A stretch of DNA of 64,000 bases from Pseudomonadota bacterium (GCA_029572955.1 JAKPQE010000078.1:86135-150134); one strand, 5' to 3'. Shown: positions 35,533 to 46,530, counted from the stretch's first letter. Numbers and translations are program-made. Notes: generated by a model not told the origin, from the letters alone.

Positions 35533-37275
35533 TCATCGTTTCACGAGCCGCACGGCGCGCAGGCGGATGCCCAGTTCGCGCCGATCGGCCGACCCGCGGC
35601 TCGACGGCGAGATGGTCGCCGGCAGCCGGAATTCGAGCCGGGCACCCTCCGCGTCGGCGATCGCCACGTCCGCCGTCAAAACGAGCGGGTATTTGAGCTT
35701 CTTCCTGCGGCCGGTCAGCCACGACCCCGAATAGGCCCTGTCGCCACGGAGCTTCAATTGCCGGCCGTCGAGGGCGACGCTGAGGCCACGCACGATATCG
35801 GCCGACATCGCGTCGACGATCTCGAGTTCGAGCCGATAGTCGCCCGGCGCCACGGCCGGCAGCCGCAGCCGGCTCGTCGTTCCCGGGCCGGACCAGCGGC
35901 CGTCGTGCTCGGCGTAGTACCAGTTGTCACCCTCGATGAAATCGCGCAGGTCGACAGCGGCATCCCCGGCCGGCGCCGGCGTGGCCGCAGCCGGCTGCGG
36001 GGCCGACGTCTCGGCCGGCCGTTCGCCCCTGATCGCGTCCTGGTACTTGACGAAATAGGTCTCCAGTTCCTCCTGGAGCTGCTGCAGCTGGAGGACGAGC
36101 AGCTCGTTCTCCTCGGCGAGGCTGCCGACCTGGTGGCCGAGTTCGCCGGCCGGCCGGGCGACGACGTCTGCCGCCGCCAAATCTTTGGCAGGGTCGCGAG
36201 ACAGGCGTTCCTCGCCGTGGCGCCGAACCTCCTCCTCGAGCGCCGCGATCCGCTTGCGCTGGCCGTCGACGAGGTCGCTCTGGCGCGCCGTCTCGGCCGA
36301 CTGTTCCTGCAGCTTGCGGACGGTCGTCGCGATCTCGTCCCGGGCCTGCCGGAGTTCGGCGAGCAGGGTCTCCTTCTCCTCGCGCGTCTCGGCGAGCTGC
36401 CTGTCGCTCTCGCGCGCCCCGGCCTCGGCCGTGTCGATCGCGCCGCGCAAGGCGTGGAACTGCTCCCAAACGAGGAAGGCGAGTTCGCGCGGCGCAAGGT
36501 CCTGCGGCCGGCCGGCCGGCGGCAGGGCGTTGTGGCGATGGCCGGCGCCCTCGCCGATCACCGCCGCGCCATGGGCGCCGGGCAGGTCGGCCGAGCTCTC
36601 GAGTTCCTGATAGAGGTCCTGGGCGGCCGTCGCCTCCTCGACCAGCAGCGAGGCGATCAGGTCGAAGAACGGCGCGCGTGGCGTCGCCCCGTCGCCGTCG
36701 CCCGTGCGGTTCTCGCCGAGCCGGACCTTCAGGTGATCACGCGCGAGGCCGAGGAAGAAGCCGGCATCCTTGTCGACGACCGCCGCATTGACCAGAAGGC
36801 AGCGGTCCTTGTTGCCGTGATAGAAGCGCAACAGCTCGGAATTGACCGCGGCCCAGAGGCCGAGGCTCTGCTTCACCCGCTCGGGCGAGGCATCGTTTCC
36901 GGCGAGCAGTTCGGCGACCGACTCCTCGGGCGAGGAATAGACGAGCACGAACTTCACCTGCGGGTCGAAATCGCGCCAGTGGTCGAGCAGGTAGACGAGC
37001 CGCGCATCGCCCCAGCCCCAGTCGGACCGCTCGAGATTGGCGAGCATCAGATCGACGGAAAGTGCCTGCCAGACCTTGCCGAGTTCGACCTGCGCGATCG
37101 CGCCGGGATCGTTGCGATCGATGCCGTAGGCGGTACAGACGCCCTCGGCGATGTCGAGCGGGGAGAACTGTTCGCGCTTGGACGGTTCGGCGTCGGCCAG
37201 TCCGGCATCGCGCAGCGACTGCAAGACGCCCCGATAGCCGGAGTTCTCGTCGCCACACACAAGAATGATCGACAT
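35533..37275 (-). CDS. Multidomain protein: degenerate sulfotransferase-like domain, coiled coil, beta-sandwich
   Basis: A 580-residue protein without signal peptide or membrane segment. Residues 1-190 resemble a sulfotransferase-type P-loop fold (IILVCGDENSGYRGVLQSL, then DPQVKFVLVYSSPEESVAEL and FYHGNKDRCLLVNAAVV), with a degenerate nucleotide loop. Residues about 265-400 are a coiled coil. Residues about 415-580 form a beta-rich domain (NWYYAEHDGRWSGPGTTSRL, LELEIVDAM) that looks like a carbohydrate-binding or jelly-roll module. I do not recognise a characterised homologue. Its place in the glycan region suggests a polysaccharide-handling role. Confidence 0.75.
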   Translation of the reverse strand: MSIILVCGDENSGYRGVLQSLRDAGLADAEPSKREQFSPLDIAEGVCTAYGIDRNDPGAIAQVELGKVWQALSVDLMLANLERSDWGWGDARLVYLLDHWRDFDPQVKFVLVYSSPEESVAELLAGNDASPERVKQSLGLWAAVNSELLRFYHGNKDRCLLVNAAVVDKDAGFFLGLARDHLKVRLGENRTGDGDGATPRAPFFDLIASLLVEEATAAQDLYQELESSADLPGAHGAAVIGEGAGHRHNALPPAGRPQDLAPRELAFLVWEQFHALRGAIDTAEAGARESDRQLAETREEKETLLAELRQARDEIATTVRKLQEQSAETARQSDLVDGQRKRIAALEEEVRRHGEERLSRDPAKDLAAADVVARPAGELGHQVGSLAEENELLVLQLQQLQEELETYFVKYQDAIRGERPAETSAPQPAAATPAPAGDAAVDLRDFIEGDNWYYAEHDGRWSGPGTTSRLRLPAVAPGDYRLELEIVDAMSADIVRGLSVALDGRQLKLRGDRAYSGSWLTGRRKKLKYPLVLTADVAIADAEGARLEFRLPATISPSSRGSADRRELGIRLRAVRLVKR

Positions 37276-37394
37276 CGCAGCCGCCCCTCGTCTCCGCCCC
37301 TTTTTTCGGGTGGAGAATTCCGAATCTGTCGATCGTTATACCTTGCCCCCCAGCCGGGCGAAACCCGCGGACCCGGCCGTTGCCGGCTCCCGGA

Positions 37395-38900
37395 TCAGGC
37401 TCCGGCGACGCGATGCCCGGCGAAGAACTCCCGCCATTGCGGCAGGATGTTCGCCGCCATGTAGCGCTCGGCGATCGCGGCGCCGGCGGTGCGGACGGCC
37501 GCGCGCTCGGCGGCACCCTCCTCGCCGAGGAGCCGGCCGACGACCGCGGCGGCGTGCTGCGGCGAATAGGTGTCGAAATAGGCCGCACCCGCACCGAACA
37601 CCTCGCGATGGACCGGGATGTCGGAGGCGACGACGAAGCCGCCGCTGCGCATCGCCTCGATGCCGGAATAGTCGAAGCCTTCGGCAAGGCTCGGGCAGAC
37701 GGTCGCCGCGGCATGGGCGTAGAGCACCCGCAGCTCGGCGGTCGGCACCTTGGTCAGGCGCAGGAGTTCGCCGCGGCGCATCCAGGGGTGCATCGCCTCG
37801 GCGATCTTCTCGTGCTCCCAGCCATTGCCGCCGACGACGACGAGTTTCAGATCGGGCGCGCGCGCATGGCGCAGGCGCTCCCAGGCGGCGACCAGCAGCT
37901 CGTGGTTCTTGCGCGGCTCGATGGTCGAGACCATCAGGAGATAGCGCCCGCCGCCCTCGCCGAAGGCGCGGATCGCCGTGCCGAGGCCGGCGCGGTCGCC
38001 GAGGTCGTCGTGTTCCCGGTCGAGCCGGTTGGCGATGATGTCGAAGGCCCGGCTCACCGGCTCGTCGCCCGGCCGGTAGTCGTCCGAAACCATGTTGTAG
38101 ATGACCGTCGTGCGCTTCTCGACCTCGGGAAAGAGCGCCAGGAGATCGCCCCGCGTCGCCTCGGAAATGCAGGCGAAATGCGCGCCGTCGGCGACGTTCT
38201 GCTTCAGGGCGCCATAATGCGCGGCCTGATGGTAGGTGCGGTCGGCGATGGTGTGGGGCATGAGGATCGGCACGGCGTCGTGGTAGCGCACGACGAGGCG
38301 GGTGCGCGGCCCGACGCGGGCCGGAAACGGCGTCTGCACCAGCAGGAAATCGTAGTCCTCGGTGTCGAGGGCGAGATAGCGCGGCCGCACGAAGCGGCTG
38401 ACGCTCTGCAGCCCGACATCGTGCATGTTGCGGCGGGCCGGGGCGACGACGCGGAAGCGCGAGCGCGTGACGAGGGCCTTGTCGGCGACGTCGATCGACT
38501 TGGCGAACAGGTGGCGCCAGATGAAATCGTCGAAATGGGGGCTCTCGAAGCTGCCGAGACCGACCGGCCGGTCGCGCAGCGACTGCCAGCGCAGGAGTTC
38601 GACATAGAGCTTGCGCTGGGTCCGGCGCGGCAGGCCGGGGATGATGGTCCGGGCCGCGCTCATGCACAGCGAGGAGACGAGGCGCGAGTCGCGGAAGATC
38701 TTCTGGTGCGGCGGCAGCCCGGCGCCGTTGTCGGCAGCGTTCGAACTCAGCACGCCGGCGCCGTGCTGGATCAGTCCATCGACGTCGAAGGCCTCGCCGA
38801 GACGCTTCAGATTGGCGAAAAGCAGCCGGGTTTCCTGCGGGATACCGGCAAAGCCGTCGAGCGCCGGCTTCAGGTCGACGAGTAGTCTGGTCTTCTTCAT
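37395..38900 (-). CDS. GT4-family glycosyltransferase
   Basis: A 501-residue GT-B enzyme. The N-terminus MKKTRLLVDLKPALDGFAGI is typical of mannosyl- and other hexosyltransferases acting on surface polysaccharides. The C-terminal half has STIEPRKNHELLVAAWERL, VVVGGNGWEHEKI and the E-x7-E motif SLAEGFDYSGIEAMRSGG. The gene opens the minus-strand arm of the glycan region, 119 bases upstream of the coiled-coil genes. The sugar donor is unknown. Confidence 0.92.
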   Translation of the reverse strand: MKKTRLLVDLKPALDGFAGIPQETRLLFANLKRLGEAFDVDGLIQHGAGVLSSNAADNGAGLPPHQKIFRDSRLVSSLCMSAARTIIPGLPRRTQRKLYVELLRWQSLRDRPVGLGSFESPHFDDFIWRHLFAKSIDVADKALVTRSRFRVVAPARRNMHDVGLQSVSRFVRPRYLALDTEDYDFLLVQTPFPARVGPRTRLVVRYHDAVPILMPHTIADRTYHQAAHYGALKQNVADGAHFACISEATRGDLLALFPEVEKRTTVIYNMVSDDYRPGDEPVSRAFDIIANRLDREHDDLGDRAGLGTAIRAFGEGGGRYLLMVSTIEPRKNHELLVAAWERLRHARAPDLKLVVVGGNGWEHEKIAEAMHPWMRRGELLRLTKVPTAELRVLYAHAAATVCPSLAEGFDYSGIEAMRSGGFVVASDIPVHREVFGAGAAYFDTYSPQHAAAVVGRLLGEEGAAERAAVRTAGAAIAERYMAANILPQWREFFAGHRVAGA

Positions 38901-39032
38901 GCTTTTCCGACGCCCGCCTCATCCGTCGCGGAGGCGCGCGGCAAAGCAAAGCCGCGTCCCCGGCCCGACACTACACCAATCGGCGGCGGCGGCGAGACCC
39001 GCAAGCGCGACGATTTGCGGGAGGCGGGGCGG

Positions 39033-39866
39033 CTACTTCCTGACGCCGGCATCGTCCGGCCAGAGCTTGCGCCCCGGAATGGCCGGCCGCTCGGCGAGCC
39101 GCTCGGCCTTGGCCGCGCAGCGCGCGAGGCCCTCGGTGTCCTCGGCATGCCAGGCGAGAACGTCGATCGACTGGTTGACCGCGGCGACGCGGATCATCGA
39201 CGGCGTCTCGATCTGCAGCCGGTCGAGGGCATAGCGATAGGCGGCGAGGCGGAACTGCAGCGCCCGCCAGCCCCAGGCGACAACGTTGCGGTTTTCCTCG
39301 ACGCGGTTGGCGGCGAGCCTGGCGCTGTTCTCGGTGATGTTCTGCAGGCGATTGGCGACGTTGAGGCGCTCCTCGTCGGCGGCAAAGACCCGGCAGGCGG
39401 CGGCGTAGAAGGGCCGCACCGCCTCGGCGTCGGCGAGGGCGTCGTCGGCGACGCGGGCATAGCGCGCCTCGCTGGAGCGATAGCGCTCGAGGCGCAGGAT
39501 GCCGTAATAGGCGCGCGGGTCGAGATAGAGGTCGACCGGGCCGAGAAGGCGGGTGCGCTCCAGTTCGGCGGCGGCGCCATGGACCCAGTCGCGGGCATGC
39601 GGCGGGCGCACGATGCTCCAGGAGAGATCGCGCAGCTCGCGCTCGTCGTCGGTGAGATTGTAAAGCGAGACCGCCTCGCCGCGGGCCGAGGCGCTGGCCA
39701 GCCCGATCATCGGGGCGATCTGGTCGTTGACGAAAGACGGGCGGGCGCGGCCGAAATCGCCGGTCGGCCGCAGGCATCCGGCAAGGACGATGGCGAGCGC
39801 GGCAAGGGCGCCGCAGCGCAGGGCGGTTCGGAGGAGCTTGGTCGGAGCGGCCGTTGCGACCGGCAT
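39033..39866 (-). CDS. Putative lipoprotein of unknown function
   Basis: A 277-residue protein with a lipobox LAIVLAGC and lipidated Cys31, so it is probably anchored in the outer or inner membrane facing the periplasm. The rest is strongly helical (SLYNLTDDERELRDLSWSIV, NRLQNITENSARLAANRVEE) without recognised motifs. It resembles conserved Hyphomicrobiales lipoproteins that I cannot name. It lies 32 bases from a small gene on the same strand. Confidence 0.8.
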   Translation of the reverse strand: MPVATAAPTKLLRTALRCGALAALAIVLAGCLRPTGDFGRARPSFVNDQIAPMIGLASASARGEAVSLYNLTDDERELRDLSWSIVRPPHARDWVHGAAAELERTRLLGPVDLYLDPRAYYGILRLERYRSSEARYARVADDALADAEAVRPFYAAACRVFAADEERLNVANRLQNITENSARLAANRVEENRNVVAWGWRALQFRLAAYRYALDRLQIETPSMIRVAAVNQSIDVLAWHAEDTEGLARCAAKAERLAERPAIPGRKLWPDDAGVRK

Positions 39867-39898
39867 GGGAGGCGATCCTCGTTGCGGGACAGGCCGGC

Positions 39899-40105
39899 TC
39901 AGCGCGCCGGACGACGGCGCTGGCCGCCCGAAGAGCCGCCGGTCGGTCGCGGCGTGCGGCCGTCGGCGCGGGCACAGCCGGTTTCGTGCCGCTCGATTCG
40001 AATCCCCGGGAAGATCACGATCTCGGCCGTCGCACCGATTCGCGCCGGCCGTTCGGTGCGGCTTTCGGGCCGCGAAGGTGGGGTAAAGGTCAGCAATTCG
40101 CCCAT
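39899..40105 (-). CDS. Small conserved hypothetical protein
   Basis: A 68-residue protein beginning MGELLTFTPPSRPESRTERP and containing ATAEIVIFPGIRIERHE, a layout I recall from short conserved proteins in Hyphomicrobiales. The C-terminus is basic and Gly/Arg-rich (GGSSGGQRRRPAR). It is divergent from the DUF2336 gene, with a CtrA-like box in between. The role is unknown. Confidence 0.6.
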   Translation of the reverse strand: MGELLTFTPPSRPESRTERPARIGATAEIVIFPGIRIERHETGCARADGRTPRPTGGSSGGQRRRPAR

Positions 40106-40211
40106 TTCGACCCCCCTCGACATCGGCCGGATTGAACGCGCCCGACCTGACCTCCCTCCAATGTCGTGAGCAAGACTGGTGATACCGTGGGGGATTAAGA
40201 CCTTCGCAAGG

Positions 40212-40226
40212 TTAACAGCCTGTTAA
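40212..40226. promoter_or_regulatory. CtrA-type box (TTAA-N7-TTAA) upstream of the DUF2336 gene
   Basis: TTAACAGCCTGTTAA fits TTAA-N7-TTAA and is palindromic. A further TTAA lies at 40195. The site sits about 80 bases before the DUF2336 ATG at 40305 and over 100 bases before the divergent small gene. CtrA control is inferred from the match. Confidence 0.5.
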
Positions 40227-40304
40227 TTTTTGACCGCCACAATCGCAGGTGTGCCCGGCAGCGTGACTTCCGGGCAACGGTATCCATTCGGTGTTCGGCT
40301 TGCG

Positions 40305-41624
40305 ATGCGGCGTCCCCATCTCTCGGACGGTTTCCTTTCCCTGCAACTCGCCCCGGGGGGCGGGCGACCGGCGGCCCTCATCGGCGTGCTCGCCGACATC
40401 TTTCTCGCCTCGACGCGGCACGGCCGTCTCGACCTCATCCGCTTCGAGGAACTGACGCAGCATCTGCTCGGCGAGGTCGACCTGGAAGCGCGGCGCAAGT
40501 TCGCCGCCTCGGTCGCCGATCGTGCCGACCTGCCGCGCAGCGTGCTTCTCCGCCTCGCCTTCGACGATCCGGAAGTCGCCGTTCCGGTCCTGCTGCGCTC
40601 CCCTGCCCTCACCGCCGCCGACCTCGTCGAGGTGGCGCGGACCGGCGAGGCGCAGCGCACCGCCGTCAAGGCCCGGCGCATCGACCCGGCCGACGGGGGC
40701 GTCGTGATCCTTCCCGAGCCGGACCGGCCGGCGGAGCCGGTACCGGCAGAGACCGTGCCGGCGGCAATCCCCGCGGCGACCGCGAAAGCGACCTCGAAGA
40801 AGCCGATCGTTCGGCCGACCGTCGCCGCCCCTGCCGCGAAGGCCGCGGCACCGGCCCGCCCGGCGGTCTCGCTGCAGCTCGAGACGCCGCAGAAGCCCCG
40901 CCTGAAATTCGAGCTGAAGCCGGTTGCCGCCCCGGCGGCAGGACCGGTTGCCGCCCCGCCGGCCAAGCCGGTCGCGGCCAATGCCCCGACCGCGCCGCGC
41001 GCACCGAAGCCGGTCGCGCAGCCGGCAGCGAGCTCGGCGCGGCCGAAGACCAAGCTGCTGGAGCAGCGCTTCCTTGCCGCCGATCCGGACGAGCGCGAGG
41101 CGATCGTCGCCGAACTCACGCGCGAGGGCTGGGCACCGGATCTGATGACCGCTTCGGCGGCCTTGCAGCGGTTTCAGCCGAATGTCGGGCCGGAACTCAC
41201 CGATCTTGCCGCCGCCGGTCGGGAGGACGAGCTGACGAGCCGGCTTGCCGGCGCGTTGCGGATTTCCGGGCCCCTTGCCCGACGGATTCTCGAGGACCGC
41301 AGCGGCGAGGCGATGATCGTCGCGATCCGCTCGCTCGGGATCAGCGAATCCTCGGCGAGCGAGTTCATCGTCGCCCGGCGCGTCGGCGCCGCGAGCGGCC
41401 ACAGCGACCTTCTCGCCCTTCTGAAGTTCTATCGGCGCCTGTCGAAGACGATCGCCGACCGCCTCGTCACCGGCTGGATCGCCGCGGAAGCGGGCGAGGC
41501 GGCGGCGCCGGACACGGGACGCCGGCGCGAGGGCGGCGCACGGGCCGAGGGTCATGGCGCAGCGGACGCCGGGCGCGCGCCGGCCGCCGCGGACGTCACG
41601 AAGAGTTCCGCCCGGCAGGGCTGA
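40305..41624 (+). CDS. DUF2336 protein with Ala/Pro-rich linker
   Basis: A 439-residue cytoplasmic protein. Residues 15-125 and about 245-395 are helical DUF2336-like segments (ALIGVLADIFLASTRHGRLD; LLALLKFYRRLSKTIADRLV) separated by a long linker of Ala, Pro and Lys. DUF2336 proteins occur widely in alphaproteobacteria and often beside signalling genes; their function is unknown. The ATG at 40305 was chosen; an in-frame TTG at 40230 lies immediately after the CtrA-like box and is less likely. Confidence 0.8.
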   Translation: MRRPHLSDGFLSLQLAPGGGRPAALIGVLADIFLASTRHGRLDLIRFEELTQHLLGEVDLEARRKFAASVADRADLPRSVLLRLAFDDPEVAVPVLLRSPALTAADLVEVARTGEAQRTAVKARRIDPADGGVVILPEPDRPAEPVPAETVPAAIPAATAKATSKKPIVRPTVAAPAAKAAAPARPAVSLQLETPQKPRLKFELKPVAAPAAGPVAAPPAKPVAANAPTAPRAPKPVAQPAASSARPKTKLLEQRFLAADPDEREAIVAELTREGWAPDLMTASAALQRFQPNVGPELTDLAAAGREDELTSRLAGALRISGPLARRILEDRSGEAMIVAIRSLGISESSASEFIVARRVGAASGHSDLLALLKFYRRLSKTIADRLVTGWIAAEAGEAAAPDTGRRREGGARAEGHGAADAGRAPAAADVTKSSARQG

Positions 41625-41629
41625 CCGGT

Positions 41630-41974
41630 TCAGCCGCGGGCGATTTCCAGGAAATGGCGGCCGTCACGGGCCTCGATCTCGACCACCCAGAAATCGGGGT
41701 CGAACCTTTTTTCGCGCGTCAGGCGTTCGTCGATCTCGGCCTCGTCGAGCGGTCGTCCGCCGACATGCTCGAACAGCCGCTCGTCCGGGCGGGTGTCGTC
41801 GAAGGCGGCCTGCGGCGCCGGCCCGTAGAGATCGGCGGTGCCGTCGAGCCGGTTGATCCGGACGAAGATGGCACCGGCTTCGGCGGCACCCTTCTTCAGC
41901 ACCGCAGCCATCTGCCCCTCGCCGAACGCGCGGCGCAGATAGGCCGAAACCCAGAAGGACGATGTCAGTCGCAA
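41630..41974 (-). CDS. DUF1491 family protein
   Basis: A 114-residue protein. It shows the DUF1491 pattern LTSSFWVSAYLRRAF, GAIFVRINRLDGTADLYGPA and FDPDFWVVEIEARDG. No in-frame ATG fits, and the TTG at 41974 gives the family-typical N-terminus. The function is unknown, but in related genomes it is commonly next to a peptidoglycan-binding protein and a PAS histidine kinase, as here. Confidence 0.85.
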   Translation of the reverse strand: MRLTSSFWVSAYLRRAFGEGQMAAVLKKGAAEAGAIFVRINRLDGTADLYGPAPQAAFDDTRPDERLFEHVGGRPLDEAEIDERLTREKRFDPDFWVVEIEARDGRHFLEIARG

Positions 41975-42056
41975 GATGCGGCCCCGATCGGCAGGAGGAA
42001 TGCGCCGGACCGCCGCGGCGGTGCCGGCCCGGCCGGGCACGGGAAGCCTCGCCCGC

Positions 42057-42900
42057 TCAGAACAGGCTGTGGCCGAGCACGCGCTCCAGTTCGGCCAGAA
42101 GACGCTCGTCGATCCGTCCGGTGATTTCAAGCCCGCGATCGAGTTCGAACCGGCGGATCGCCTGGTTGGTCTTGTCGCCCGGCAGGCCGTCGGCATCGAG
42201 CGGGCCGTAACCGAGATCGGACAGCACCATCTGGACGGCGGTGACGACGCTCGGCGACGGCGGCGCCGCGGTCGCCGGCGCCGCGTCGGGCCGCGACGTG
42301 CTGCCGGTCGCCATGAGCTGCACCGGCATGCCGGCACCGAGGCGGATACGGGCGAGAAGCTCGGTGCTCGGCGCACCGGTTTCGGCGATTCCGGACCGGT
42401 TCTGGAAGGCGCGGATGGCGCGCATCGTCTGCGGCCCATAAAGGCCGTCGACATCGCCGGCATAGAGCCCGCGTTCGGACAGCGCCTGCTGGATGTCGCG
42501 CACCAGCGCGCGATCGACCGGTGCGAGGGCGGCGGTCGTCTCGGAGGGAACGATTTCGGGCATCGGCCGCGGCAGGGCGACGTCGCGGCCGGGCGTCGGG
42601 CGCGGCGTCGCCTCGGCGGCGTCCGGCGCGGGCGCGGTGACGGGCATTTCGGCGCGGGTCGGCAGCAGCGGCGCCGGATGGCGGCCGGCCTGCAGGAACA
42701 GGGCATTGGCCGTGATCGCGACGACGGCGGCCATCATCACGAGCGATGCGGTCGCCTCGGCGGGCGCCTCGACGAAACGGTCGGCGATGCCGCCGGCGAT
42801 CCGGCCGGCCAGCCGCATCTCGGTCGGCATCCAGCGGCGATCCGCGGCAAGGCTGCGCGAAGCGCCTCCCCGTGCGGCATGGCCCCGTCTGTCGAAATCG

Positions 42901-42908
<8 letters not shown>
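42057..42908 (-). CDS. Peptidoglycan-binding domain protein
   Basis: A 283-residue protein with one membrane segment at about residues 52-72 (ATASLVMMAAVVAITANAL) and two PG_binding_1 domains: residues about 130-195 (IQQALSERGLYAGDVDGLYG) and 220-280 (VQMVLSDLGYGPLDADGLPG). A Pro-rich linker joins the anchor to the domains, so it probably spans from the inner membrane to the wall. Its start overlaps the kinase stop by eight bases. Confidence 0.9.
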
Positions 42909-44757
<1,849 letters not shown>

Positions 44758-44948
44758 CGCTACTCAAACAACGCACCTCACCGGTACGCCGTCCCCACTT
44801 TCCCTTTGCCCACATCCTGATCGCGAGGCATGAAAGAAGGGTAAAGCCAGGGGTCACCAAAACCGATATCAAGCCTTTGTGTTGAAACGTATTTTCGACT
44901 TGGCAAGGAGGTCCGGCGGGAAAACTCCGGTTTATGGTAAAGGGGGTG

Positions 44949-45977
44949 TTACCCGGCCTTGCCAAGGTGCGAGGACGGCGGCGGCGCAGGGTCATCCGGG
45001 CCGTTCGCGAGACCGGGTCCGGTGCCCGGAAAATGGGTGCGGTACCAGCTCGGCGGGCGGCCCTTCAGTCCACGGAAATGATGGCGCATGGTCTCCGACG
45101 TGCCGAAGCCGACGGCGGCGGCGATGTCGTCGAGGCGGGCGGACGTCGTCTCGATGAGGCGAATCGCCTGGTCGACCCGCTCGGCGACGAGCCAGCCTTG
45201 CGGGCTCTGGCCGGTCGCCGCCTTCATCTGGCGCATCAGCGTGCGCGGGCTGAGGCCGGCTTCCGACGCCATGCGGGCGAGCGGCCAGTCCTCGTCGAGG
45301 TGCAGGCGGATGCGATCGAGCAAGGGAGCGATGCGGCCGGCGCGCAGGCGCGGCACCGGCCTGGGCACGAACTGGCGCTGGCCGCCTTCGCGATGGGCCG
45401 GCAGCACCAGCCGGCGGGCGACCGCATTGGCGATGCCGGTGCCGAAATCGGCCCGCACGATGTGGAGAGAGAGATCGAGCCCGGCGGCCGACCCAGCCGA
45501 GGTGAGGACGTCGCCGTCGTCGACATAGAGGACGTCCTCGTCGATGGCGATGTCGGGATGGGCCGCCCGCAGCCGGTCGAGATAGCGCCAATGGGTCGTT
45601 GCCCGGCGACCGGCGAGCAGACCGCTCGCGGCGAGGACGAAGACACCCGAGCAGATCGAGGCGATGCGGGCGCCGCGATCATGGGCGCGGCGCAGCGCCT
45701 CGACGAGGGCCTCGGGCACCGGGGCGTCCGGCGCACGCCAGCCGGGCACGATGACGAGGCTCGCCGCTTCGAGGCGGGAAAGGTCGTGGTCGGCGGTGAC
45801 AGCGATGCCGCCGGTGGCGCGCAGCGGTCCCGGCTCGACGGCGACGATCTCGCAGCGATACCAGGCCTCGAATTCAGGGCGCGGCAGGGCGAAGACCTCG
45901 ACGGCGATGCCGAATTCGAAGGTGCAAAGGCCGTCATAGGCAAGGATGCAGACGAGCGGGGCGGCGCGATCGGGCAC
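44949..45977 (-). CDS. ftrA: GlxA/FtrA-type regulator (DJ-1/PfpI domain plus AraC HTH)
   Basis: A 342-residue transcription factor. The N-terminal DJ-1/PfpI-like domain (VCILAYDGLCTFEFGIAVEV, ARIASICSGVFVLAASGLLA) is followed by two AraC helix-turn-helices (MASEAGLSPRTLMRQMKAAT; IAAAVGFGTSETMRHHFRGL). A GTG at 45977 with AAGG upstream gives the best N-terminus. It is divergent from a rhodanese gene, a pairing seen for FtrA in related bacteria, and likely controls it through the palindrome at 46021-46034. Confidence 0.87.
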   Translation of the reverse strand: MPDRAAPLVCILAYDGLCTFEFGIAVEVFALPRPEFEAWYRCEIVAVEPGPLRATGGIAVTADHDLSRLEAASLVIVPGWRAPDAPVPEALVEALRRAHDRGARIASICSGVFVLAASGLLAGRRATTHWRYLDRLRAAHPDIAIDEDVLYVDDGDVLTSAGSAAGLDLSLHIVRADFGTGIANAVARRLVLPAHREGGQRQFVPRPVPRLRAGRIAPLLDRIRLHLDEDWPLARMASEAGLSPRTLMRQMKAATGQSPQGWLVAERVDQAIRLIETTSARLDDIAAAVGFGTSETMRHHFRGLKGRPPSWYRTHFPGTGPGLANGPDDPAPPPSSHLGKAG

Positions 45978-46016
45978 GGGCGTCGGCCTTGTGCGGGAGT
46001 GGCGATATCTTGCCGT

Positions 46017-46044
46017 ATAATGGCGATTTCGCCACTTCCGGCAA
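46017..46044 (-). promoter_or_regulatory. Candidate ftrA promoter overlapping a TGGCGA palindrome
   Basis: On the minus strand TTGCCG (46044-46039) and CATTAT (46022-46017) are spaced by 16 bases and precede the GTG by 40 bases. Between them lies the perfect inverted repeat TGGCGA-TT-TCGCCA (46021-46034), a natural operator position. A second TGGCGAT half-site at 46000-46006 is in direct orientation. Confidence 0.45.
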
Positions 46045-46092
46045 GGGCGTCGCCGGCCGATAAGTCGACCTCCAGACGAGGAGGCATCGGCC

Positions 46093-46530
46093 ATGTCCAG
46101 CAATGTCACGGCGGTTCCGGCCGCATCGAGCGCCGAGGCGCTCGCCCATTTCTCGCGCCGGCTCGGCTTCGAGACCGATTGCTGGGACGTCCACGACGCG
46201 CTTTCGCGCGGTGTCGCCGATTTCGTCCTTCTCGACGTGCGCGGCCCCGACCTCCATGCGCGCGGCCACCTGCCGGGCGCGATCAACCTGCCGCACGGCA
46301 AGATCACCGAGCGGCGGATGGGCGAATGGCCCGAGGACACCCTCTTCGTCGTCTATTGCGCCGGTCCGCACTGCAACGGCGCCAACAAGGCGGCCGTCCG
46401 GCTCGCCCGCCTCGGACGACCGGTCAAGGAGATGATCGGCGGCGTCACCGGCTGGGCCGACGAGGGCTTCGCCTTCGCGACGGGCATCGAACCCGGCAGC
46501 ATCGCCGAGGCCGAGGCGGGCGCCACCTGA
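46093..46530 (+). CDS. Rhodanese-domain protein
   Basis: A 145-residue single-domain rhodanese, thiosulfate- or persulfide-sulfurtransferase-like. The active-site loop is YCAGPHCNGANKAA with Cys89, and DFVLLDVRGPDLHARGHLPG is the usual N-terminal element. The loop HCNGAN is shared with rhodaneses linked to FtrA regulators. Expression is probably controlled by the divergent FtrA. Confidence 0.92.
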   Translation: MSSNVTAVPAASSAEALAHFSRRLGFETDCWDVHDALSRGVADFVLLDVRGPDLHARGHLPGAINLPHGKITERRMGEWPEDTLFVVYCAGPHCNGANKAAVRLARLGRPVKEMIGGVTGWADEGFAFATGIEPGSIAEAEAGAT

